DNA from: JAQBQB01 sp963846925
GTDB lineage: Bacteria > Gemmatimonadota > Gemmatimonadetes > Gemmatimonadales > Gemmatimonadaceae
Reading direction: 5' to 3'
DNA: 64,000 bases
Assembly (NCBI GenBank): GCA_963846925.1
Contig: CAWJXW010000014.1
Location: 248,001 to 312,000, forward strand
Below the pieces are notes generated by a model. The model was not told the origin of the DNA, searched no databases, and worked only from the letters and a program-made list of their open reading frames with translations. Each line of letters opens with the position of its first letter. Position 1 is the stretch's first letter. The translations under genes and the position numbers were made by a program. Shown here piece after piece: positions 56,825 through 64,000 of this stretch.

Positions 56825-57595
56825 CTAACGCAGCAGGGCGCGGACGCGGTCGCTGTAGCCGCGGCTCGAGACGAGCTTGGCGCCGCCGCGCAGGGTGACG
56901 AGGTATTCGCCCGACTCTCGAGCCTCGATGGACTGAATTCTGTCGATCGCCACGATCGCCGATCGATGGATCCGCACGAACTCCTCCGGATCGAGCTTCG
57001 CTTCGACACCGTGCATCGTGTCGCGAATGAGATGCACGGTGTCGCCCGTCTGGACTCGGACGTAGTTCCCGTCGGCCTCGATCCAATCCACGTCGACGAC
57101 GCGGACGAAGTAGTGCTTGGCTCCCCGGCGCGCGACGAATCGCGTCGGCCGATCGGCGCGCGCCGCCGCCGCTTGCTCGGCGAACGCGTGCAGCGAAACG
57201 CCCGACGACCGCTGCGCGGTGCGCGCGAGGACCCGCGACACGGCGGCGGCGAAACGCTCGGCCGTCACGGGCTTCAGCAGGTAATCCATCGCCGCCACCT
57301 CGAAGGCACGGAGCGCGTAGGCGTCATACGCCGTGACGAACACGACCGCCGGCAATGGCTCCGCCTCGCCCGCCCCTTCGCCGCCAAGCGCGCCGATGAT
57401 CTGAAAGCCGTCCAGCTCGGGCATCTGGACATCGAGAAAGACGAGATCCGGCCGGTGCTCGACGATCAGGTCGAGCGCCGTGCGACCGTCCTGTGCTTCG
57501 CCGATGAGCGTCAGCTCGGGCCGATCCCGCACGAGCGTCGTCACGCGCTCGCGCGCAAGGCGCTCGTCGTCGACGACCAGCGTGCGAAGCGTCAC
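56825..57595 (-). CDS. LytTR-family response regulator
   Basis: 256 residues, GTG start overlapping the sensor kinase stop (GTGA). The receiver domain (1-125) has the acidic pair VVDDE, phospho-acceptor Asp55 in LVFLDVQMPELDG, Thr/Ala in FVTAYD and Lys in YLLKPV. A spacer leads to the LytTR DNA-binding domain (about 150-256): FVARRGAKHYFVRVVDVDWI, EADGNYVRVQT, EEFVRIHRSAIVAIDRIQSI. LytTR regulators bind direct repeats upstream of targets. The MacB-like permease gene 21 bp beyond the sensor gene is a plausible target. Confidence 0.93.
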   Translation of the reverse strand: MTLRTLVVDDERLARERVTTLVRDRPELTLIGEAQDGRTALDLIVEHRPDLVFLDVQMPELDGFQIIGALGGEGAGEAEPLPAVVFVTAYDAYALRAFEVAAMDYLLKPVTAERFAAAVSRVLARTAQRSSGVSLHAFAEQAAAARADRPTRFVARRGAKHYFVRVVDVDWIEADGNYVRVQTGDTVHLIRDTMHGVEAKLDPEEFVRIHRSAIVAIDRIQSIEARESGEYLVTLRGGAKLVSSRGYSDRVRALLR

Positions 57596-58758
57596 TCGGG
57601 TTGGCGCTCATGGTAGGGGATAGTCACGCGCACTCGATACCCGCCGGCGGCGGGGCGCGAAACGTCGAGCGACTGGGCGTCGCCGTACAGCTCGCGAAGC
57701 CGCGCGATCGTGTTCGTGAGCCCCACCCCCACCCCAACGCCGCGGCCGGTCTCGTTCGATGCCGCGCCAGGCCCGTCGTCGGTGACCGTGAGAATCAGCT
57801 TGCCGTCGGTACGGCATGCGTCGACCGCGATCGAACCGGCGCCCGCGTGCGCCTCGATGCCGTGGCGCAGCGAATTCTCGACGAGCGGCTGAAGGATGAA
57901 GAACGGAACGAGCGCGCGGCGCGAGGCGTCGTCGCACACGACTCCCACGGACAAGCGATCGCCGAATCGTTGGCGCGAGATCTCGAGATACGGCTGCAGG
58001 ACCGCGAGCTCCTCCTGGAGCTCGACCTCGCGCTGCTGTCCGCGCCGAAGCACCTCGCGCAACAAATCGCTCAGGTTCGTCAGCATCGCGTCGGCGGCGG
58101 CCGGATCGCGTTGAATCAGCGTCGAGATGCCTTGCAGCGTGTTGAACAGAAAGTGCGGCTGCAACTGCGCCGTCAGCGCCTCCAGCCGGGACTCGGCCAG
58201 TTGCGTTCGGATTCGCTCCGCTTCCACTTCGCGGTCGTGGGCCCGCGATACCGCCACCGCCGCGTGCGCGACGGCGTCAACCGCGAGAAACGGCAGCATT
58301 CCGGTGATGAGCCCGAACCGGAGATAGTCTCCCAGCGGGGGCGCGAGCGACGCATCGAGGTACGTGACGGCGTGCTGCGCCCACGACGTCAACACGGTCA
58401 GCGCGACGATCAGCGACGCGTTGACCGCGACGCTCACCGCTGCGTGGCGGCGGTCAAGCGGGATCCGGCGCGCTGTCCAGACGAACAACGGCGCCGAGAG
58501 GAACGATGCATACCAGATAGGCGAGCCGACGCCGAGCATTCGCAGCACGTCGCCGCCGCTGGCTGGGGGACCGGGTACGCGCGGCAGAAGGCGAGCGCCG
58601 CGCGGCGGGCCGGGAAGCGGCGCGGTGAATCGCGACGCAAGATACGTGAGTGCGGCAAGCGAGACGGCGACGACCGCGGCCACGGGCAACAGCCGGTCCG
58701 TGGCGCGCGGAGCGTAGGTCGTCGACTGATCGCTAACTGCCGGAGCGCGCGTCCTCAT
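57592..58758 (-). CDS. LytS-type sensor histidine kinase
   Basis: 388 residues. Four membrane helices occupy roughly 24-44, 80-98, 106-128 and 146-170. The His_kinase domain has phospho-acceptor His202 in LQPHFLFNTLQGISTLIQ, followed by SLRHGIEAHAGAGSI (N-box) and LILTVTDDGPGAAS (G-box). It lacks an extracellular sensor domain, so it probably senses the membrane or a lipid-like signal, as do antibiotic-responsive kinases of this type. It phosphorylates the LytTR regulator encoded after it with a 4-nt overlap. Confidence 0.93.
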   Translation of the reverse strand: MRTRAPAVSDQSTTYAPRATDRLLPVAAVVAVSLAALTYLASRFTAPLPGPPRGARLLPRVPGPPASGGDVLRMLGVGSPIWYASFLSAPLFVWTARRIPLDRRHAAVSVAVNASLIVALTVLTSWAQHAVTYLDASLAPPLGDYLRFGLITGMLPFLAVDAVAHAAVAVSRAHDREVEAERIRTQLAESRLEALTAQLQPHFLFNTLQGISTLIQRDPAAADAMLTNLSDLLREVLRRGQQREVELQEELAVLQPYLEISRQRFGDRLSVGVVCDDASRRALVPFFILQPLVENSLRHGIEAHAGAGSIAVDACRTDGKLILTVTDDGPGAASNETGRGVGVGVGLTNTIARLRELYGDAQSLDVSRPAAGGYRVRVTIPYHERQPE

Positions 58759-58779
58759 GACCCCGACACTACGCCGCGT

Positions 58780-61285
58780 TCACTCCGCGCGCAAAGCGAC
58801 CATCGGATTGACGCGCGTCGCCCGAAGGGCCGGCCAGCTCGCGGCCACGAGAGTCGCCACCACGAGGACCGCGCCGGCGGTCGCGACGCTCGCCGGATCG
58901 CGTGGCGACGTCTGAAACAGCATCGCCGCGACGACGGGACCCGCGAAGAGCGCTGCCGCGACGCCGAACGCGAGGCCGACGACCGTCCGGCGCAGTGCGT
59001 CGCCGACGACGAGTCGCGCGACCGCCCATCCGTTCCCGCCGAGCGCGCGGCGGATGCCCATCTCCTGCGTGCGTTGTGTCGCGACGTACGAGATCACGCC
59101 GAACAATCCGATCGTCGCGATGCCGAGCGCGATGGCGCTGAACGCCGAGAAGAGCGTCGCGCCGAGCTGCCACGAGCGGAGCTGTGGATCGATGAGGTCC
59201 TGGTACGGGCGGATGAGCGCGAACACGCGTCGGGCGCTCGACGACTGGATCGCGCGCTGCACCTGCCCGACCATCTGGAGCGGATCGCCGGCGACGCGAA
59301 CGACGAGGCCCATCACGCGCGGAATGTTCGGGAAGGGCGGGTCGGGAATCTGCTCGAACGGCACGTAGTACTGCATCAGGCGGTCCTCGTTGCGCTCGGG
59401 CAGCAGCGACCGCGCGCGCGAGTCGCGCACCACGCCGACGACTTCGCGGCACGGCTGCGACGCCGCCGGATTCTCGTCGCCCCCCCTGTTGGCATGCCAC
59501 CCACGCGGACGCACTTGCCTAGCGCCGAGCCGCCCGGCCACGCCGTGCGCGCGAGCGTCTCGTTCACGAGCACGACCTGCGGCGAGCCGCGCGTGTCGCG
59601 CGCGGAGAAGAGACGCCCCCCCCCGCTCACCAGTCGCACGCGCATGATGTCGAGGTAGTCGGGCGTCGCCGCGTACATGATCGGGATCTGCACGTTGACC
59701 GGCGGCCACGCCAGATTCGGAATGCTCATCGGCGGAATGTTGTGCGGGCCGAACGGGATGCCGGCCGCCACGGTCGCGCCGGTCACTCCGGCGAGCGCGC
59801 GCACGCGGTCGACAGCGGCGAAGTACGCGGCGTCGCGCTCCGGACCGGGGACGAATCCGCGGAAGTCGAGCGTCACGTAAAGCAGGTGCTCGGCCGAGAA
59901 GCCGAGGTCCTGCGATTGCACGCGCTCGAGGCTTCGCACGAAGAGCGCCGCGCCGACCACGAGCAGAGTGCAGAGCGCGACCTGGATCGTCACGAGCGCG
60001 TTCTGGAACCGCATTCGCGCCGACGCGCCGGCGCCGCCAGTCCGCAGTTCGCCGGCCAGGTTGCCCCCGTCGCCGACCTGCGCGATTGGCGCCAGCGCGG
60101 CGAGAACTCCAGCCGCTCCAGCGGCAACGATCGATACCGCGAGCACCCGCGCGTCGATGAACTCCGTGGTCGGGGCGAGATTCGGCAGCAGGGTCGAGCG
60201 GATGATGCCGGAAAACCAATGCGAGAGGAGAATGCCGGACGCCGCGCCGCCCGCGGCCAGGAGAACGCTCTCGCTCACGAGCTGTCGCGCGAGGTCGCCG
60301 CGACCCGCGCCGATCGCGATACGCACCGCGATCTCGCGCCGGCGTCGGGCCGCGCGAAGCGACAACAGCGTCCCCACGTTCGCCGTCGCGATGAGCAAGA
60401 CGATCAGCGACACCGCGGCGAGCCAGAGCGCGATCCGCGATTGAGCCCCCCCCGACTGCCGCGAGGACGCGCTCGGAACCACGGGGTCGAAGTCGACCGA
60501 CAGCGTCGCGCGATCCGCCGACGACTCACCCCGGATCGCCGCCGTTCCGATTGTGCGCGCCGCCGCGAGCGAGACGCCGTCGCGCAGACGAACCACCAGC
60601 GAGACGATCTTCATGCCGTGGTTCGTCATCCACTCGCCTCCCCCGCCCCCCCGCTCGCGCGCATCATCGCGGACAGTGGAACGAAGAGATCGACAGCGGC
60701 CAACTGCTCGCCGTTGAACCCGGGGCGCGCCACGCCGATGATCGTGAACGGCTGTTCGCCGATCACGATTCGCTGGCCGAGCACGGAGCGGTCGCCGCCG
60801 TATGCGCGCCGCCAGTACGCATCGCCGAGCACGACGACCGGATTGCCGGCCGGCGGCGAATCGTCGGACGGCCCGAAGAATCGGCCCAGCGCCGCCGTCG
60901 CGCCGAGCGCCGTGAAGTAGTCGCCGGTGGCCCCGAGTCCCGCGACGCGCGTGACGTCGGGGCTGCGGCCGACGAGCATCGTATCGGGCCGCGTCGCGGC
61001 GACGCCCGAGAACGCACCGCCCGATGCGCGCAGCTCCTGAAACACGGGGAACGACGTCGTGCTCATGGCGAACGACTCGCCGCCTTCTTCGTTGAGCCAC
61101 AGTCGCACCCGGGCGACGCGGTCCGCGTTGGCGATACCTGGCGGCGGTGAGAGCATGAGCCGGTTGACCAGTCCGAACATCGCCGCGTTCGCGGCGATGG
61201 CGAGCGCGAACGTCAGGACGACGATGGCGACGAACCCCGGCTCTCGTCGCAGGGCACGGGCGGCGGTAACGAAATCGCGCGTCAT
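58780..61285 (-). CDS. MacB-like ABC permease (ADOP family, no prefix domain), frame-shifted
   Basis: About 835 residues in three frames. From 61285: a first helix (PGFVAIVVLTFALAIAANAA) and a periplasmic MacB-PCD domain; after a shift at a C-run near 60645, helices with RRREIAVRIAIGAGRGDLAR and a second periplasmic domain (YVTLDFRGFVPGPERDAAYF); after a shift at a seven-C run near 59480, the end with EMGIRRALGGNGWAVARLVV and LRATRVNPMVALRAE. Unlike the permease at 50884 it has no prefix domain and no PadR gene; it lies behind the LytS/LytTR pair instead. Export of an antibiotic or cell-wall-active compound is a reasonable guess. Confidence 0.88.
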
Positions 61286-61382
61286 GGGCGACTCATGAGT
61301 CGCTCCAGGCGCGCGATCGCGCTAGTCGTCGTGTGACGACTCCACCGATTTGTGGGACGGACGCCGCCGCCCCGTCGCGGGC

Positions 61383-62653
61383 TTACGCCATCGCGGTCGC
61401 CGGCTCCACGACGTCAGGACTCGCCGGTTGCTTTGCGGGCTTGAACAACAGACCGAACAACAGGAACACCGCGAACGCGCCGATCGCGGGCACCATCCAG
61501 ATCGCGTGCCAGTCGTGCACGACCTGCGTGCACGCGGCCGCGCCCGCGCACGACGGATTCGGCGTCGCGTACATCGCGACGACGCGCCCCGACACCGACG
61601 CGCCGACGAAGTAGCCGACGCCGTTCGTGACGAAGTTGATGAAGCCCTGCGCCGCCGCGCGAATCTTCTCGCCCGCGCGCTGGTCGGTGTAGATCTGGCC
61701 GCTGACGAAGAAGAAGTCGTAGCACACGCCGTGCAGCAGAATGCCGGCGTAGATGCAGCCACATGCCGCGCGCCGGCGTTGCCGTTGCCGAACGCGAAGA
61801 TAGCGCAGCGACCACGCGAGCATGCCGACGAGCATGATCACCTTGATGCCGAATCGGCGCAGCGCGAACGGCAGCAGCAGCATGAAGCCGATCTCGGACA
61901 TCTGCCCGAACGTCTGAATGAACGCCGGATCGGGCGCCTTGATCTCGTTCAGGAACGGATTCGCGAACGTGTAGTAGAACTGCAGCGGAATGCAGAGCAG
62001 GAACGATCCGAGCACGAACATGAGGAAGTCGCGGTTGCGCGAGCAGCTGCAGCGCGTCGAGCCCGAGCGCGTCGCGCACGCTGAACGGCGCGCCGGCGCC
62101 CTTGGGCGGCGTGTGCGGCAAGCGCGAGCGAGTAGAGCCCCAGCACGATCGGACGCGCCCGCGGCGATTCGCATCGGCAGTCGCGAGCGCGTCGGCGTGC
62201 AGCACCTTGCCGACGAGGATGCCCGGCGACGATCCAGCCGATCGTCCCGAGCACGCGAATGATCGGGAAGTCGCGCGCCGGATCCGTCACGTGGTGGAAC
62301 GAGATCGAGTTCGTGAGCGACAGCGTCGGCATGTAGCACAGCGCGTAGAGCATCAGCAGCGGATAGAACGTCGCGAACGTCGTCTGCATCGACACGAACC
62401 ACATCAACACGCCGCCCACGAGGTGCAGCATCGCGAGCAGCTTCTCGCTCGAGAAGAAGCGGTCGGCGACGATGCCCATGAAGAACGGCGACACGATCGC
62501 CGCGATCGCCGTCGCGCCGTACGCCGCGCCGATCTGCGGATCGGTGAAGTGCAGCGTCTGCCCGAGATACGTGCCCATCGTCACGAACCAGACGCCCCAG
62601 ACGAAGTACTGCAGGAACATCATCGCCGACAGCTTCGCGCGCGCGCCGTTCAT
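61383..62653 (-). CDS. Nucleoside:H+ symporter-type MFS transporter, frame-shifted
   Basis: About 420 residues. Starts SAMMFLQYFVWGVWFVTMGT and MGIVADRFFSSEKLLAMLHL, typical of the NupG/XapB (nucleoside permease) branch of MFS, continuing to LSLTNSISFHHVTDPARDF and LGTIGWIVAG. After shifts near 62235 and 62040 it resumes with LPLQ-type helices (FLMFVLGSFLLCIPLQFYYT), KVIMLVGMLAWSLRY and CYDFFFVSGQIYTDQRAGEK. A further double shift lies near 61780. Members next to DUF1080 and Gfo/Idh genes probably carry sugars or ketosugars, not nucleosides. Its start overlaps the DUF1080 stop (ATGA). Confidence 0.85.
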
Positions 62654-63372
62654 GGCAGCTCCCGAATGCGGATGTTGCGGAGCGACGAGCGTTCCGTTGT
62701 GGTCACCCTGGATGCGCGATGTGGCCGCGCTTCGCCAGCCCGTAGTTCGGCCAGTCCTTGAACTTGCTCGCCGCGACCTTGGCCTTCCAATCGGGGCTCC
62801 ACAGCTCGTACTCGACGAGCTTGCTGTCCGTTGAGCCAGTGCTCGACGTGCGCGCCCCTCGACGACGATGCGCGTCGTGTTCCACTCGCCGACCGGCTTG
62901 ACGATGGCCGTCGCGGCGGCGCGTACAGCCCGTACGCCGGCGCCGGCGCGACGTCAGCGGCGTCTTTGTCGTCCGACGCTTCGACGTCGTCGAGCAGCTG
63001 ATACTCCGGGCCGCTCCAGTAGATGTGGTCGTACTCCTCGGTGCCGCGGTAGAAGATCCCGCTGTTGCCCGCCTCGCCGATCTTCCACTCGAGCTCGAGC
63101 TCGAAGTTCGCGAACTGGTCCTTCGTCACGATGTCGCCCGTGCCGCGCGACTTCGTGATCACGTTGTCCGGAGATCGTCCATCCCGCCGGCACGGACTCG
63201 CTTTCGTAACCGCGCCATGCCGTCAGGTCGAGAACGCGAAACCCACTGGCCGCGGCTTGCGTCACCGTCGCGACGTGATCCTGCGTCGACAGCGCCGCGA
63301 TGGATGCACCCGCTGCGAGAACACCAGGGCCAGCGCGCTCGCGCTGCCCAGAAACGTCTTCGCTCGCATCAT
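62650..63372 (-). CDS. DUF1080 (3-keto-disaccharide hydrolase) protein, frame-shifted
   Basis: About 240 residues, with start and stop both overlapping neighbours (ATGA at each end). A signal segment (RAKTFLGSASALALVFSQ) precedes the concanavalin-like DUF1080 domain: FRVLDLTAWRGYESESVPAG, TKDQFANFELELEWKIGEAG, NSGIFYRGTEEYDHIYWSGP, EYQLLDDVEASDDKDAADVA, HVEHWLNG, ELWSPDWKAKVAASKFKDWP. Pieces lie in three frames with shifts near 63330, 63165, 62920, 62850 and 62690. Studied members hydrolyse 3-keto-glycosides, made by Gfo/Idh-type oxidoreductases such as the next gene upstream. Confidence 0.83.
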
Positions 63373-64000
63373 CAGATCGCCCACCCCGCGCGGTACTCGC
63401 GCGTGAGAAATTGGTTGGCGTCCGGCGCGTTGGTGAACTCCATCTTCTCCGCGTCGTAGATGCACCTTCTTCCCCTGTCCCGCGCGCAGCGCCGCGACGC
63501 CGAGCAGCATCGTCTCGGTCAGCTGCGCCGCGTACTCGAACGGCGAGCTGGCCTTGGCCTCGCCGCGGATCGCCTTCGCCCAATTCAGCTCGTGGCTCCA
63601 CGTGATGCGCGGCATCGACTTCGGGACCTTCGCCGCGGCTTCCATCAACGCCTGCCGGATAGCAGCGCGGATTCGACGCCGTACGTGTCGTTGATGAGAA
63701 TTCCCTTCTCGCCGACGAAGATCACGCCGCCTTCCGACAACGAGCGTGACGTCGTCGGGCAGCACGTCCGGACGCGGCGGATAGAGGCCGCCGTCGCTCC
63801 AGGACAGCTTCACCGGCGGCATCGAGCCGCGCGCCGCGAACTGGTAGTGCACGGTCGTCGCCACCGGATACGACACGGGCCTGCTGCCGGTTGCGCGACG
63901 CGGGCGATCCCGCCGGCGCGTTCGGATCGGCCGGAATCGGCGTCGTGCCCCACGGCGTCGACGTCGCTTCGATGCTCGTCGGATACGTCGAGGCCGAGCG
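63372..64000 (-). CDS. Gfo/Idh/MocA family oxidoreductase, C-terminal part, frame-shifted
   Basis: The gene runs off the right edge; about 210 C-terminal residues are visible. ATTVHYQFAARGSMPPVKLS, SDGGLYPPRPDVLP, ITWSHELNWAKAIRGEAKAS and FEYAAQLTETMLLGVAALRA are the C-terminal substrate domain of secreted Gfo/Idh/MocA oxidoreductases common in Planctomycetes and Gemmatimonadota. The frame breaks near 63885, 63740, 63660 and 63465; restoring the last gives an ending NAPDANQFLTREYRAGWAI and a TGA that overlaps the DUF1080 start. The NAD-binding half lies outside. It probably oxidises a glycoside at C3. Confidence 0.83.

Noticed and set aside
57601..59658. 685-aa plus-strand frame across the sensor kinase and permease
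   Set aside because: Antisense shadow of two good genes; no start context or domain.

Overview
The window reads as chromosome from a very GC-rich (about two-thirds G+C) soil-type bacterium, most likely Gemmatimonadota. This is inferred from gene content, not from a database search. Pointers are two MacB-like permeases of the duplicated orphan type (one behind a PadR regulator), a membrane Ser/Thr kinase with a TPR tail, secreted S9, S41 and M24 peptidases, CHAT-TPR next to an ECF sigma/anti-sigma pair, and several CarboxypepD/plug proteins without a barrel. I saw no rRNA, tRNA, CRISPR array, transposase or phage module.

Layout. 0-6.5 kb: end of an MFS exporter, a secreted Ig-like lipoprotein, and a CHAT-TPR protein divergent from an ECF sigma factor and its zinc-finger anti-sigma partner. 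6.5-9.4 kb: type III glutamine synthetase, preceded by a 27-nt palindrome and followed after 6 nt by a phosphinothricin-acetyltransferase-like GNAT. 9.5-12.8 kb: a translationally coupled pair, a TIR-domain membrane protein and a SLOG-like protein with six membrane segments. This is my best candidate for an undescribed (Thoeris-like) immune system. 12.8-18.2 kb: an ankyrin protein, a CarboxypepD protein framed by inverted repeats, and a secreted S9 peptidase.

18.4-35.6 kb is a plant-polysaccharide island: a TIM-barrel glycoside hydrolase, L-ribulose-5-phosphate 4-epimerase (AraD), GH31, a sugar isomerase-like protein, an SDR, a dicarboxylate-type symporter, GH43, two CarboxypepD/plug paralogues, L-ribulokinase (AraB), an arabinose/fucose isomerase-family protein (AraA), a sugar-binding lipoprotein and GH27. 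AraA, AraB and AraD together would take L-arabinose to D-xylulose-5-phosphate. 35.7-39.5 kb: an S9 and an M24 peptidase. 39.5-41.5 kb: a tandem duplication of a DUF350 plus lytic-transglycosylase cassette. 41.5-47.5 kb: kinase-TPR and a tricorn-like S41 protease. 47.6-53.5 kb: a methyltransferase, a 4-TM protein, an M20 hydrolase, and PadR plus permease. 53.6-58.8 kb: flotillin with a histidine-rich NfeD-like partner, an alpha/beta hydrolase, and a LytTR/LytS two-component pair. 58.8-64 kb: a second permease, then a nucleoside-type MFS, a DUF1080 protein and a Gfo/Idh/MocA oxidoreductase with overlapping ends.

Reading caveat: the first 15 kb is clean, but from about 15.7 kb on many otherwise ordinary genes are broken by single-base frame shifts, some at G or C homopolymers, and the reading frame resumes in an adjacent frame with conserved sequence. 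I read these as consensus errors rather than decay, and list each such gene as one CDS with its shift points.

No stretch longer than 300 bases lacks a gene. The largest gaps (5107-5270, 6440-6641, 14464-14690, 18228-18467, 23257-23432) hold only the palindrome, repeats or promoter space described below.
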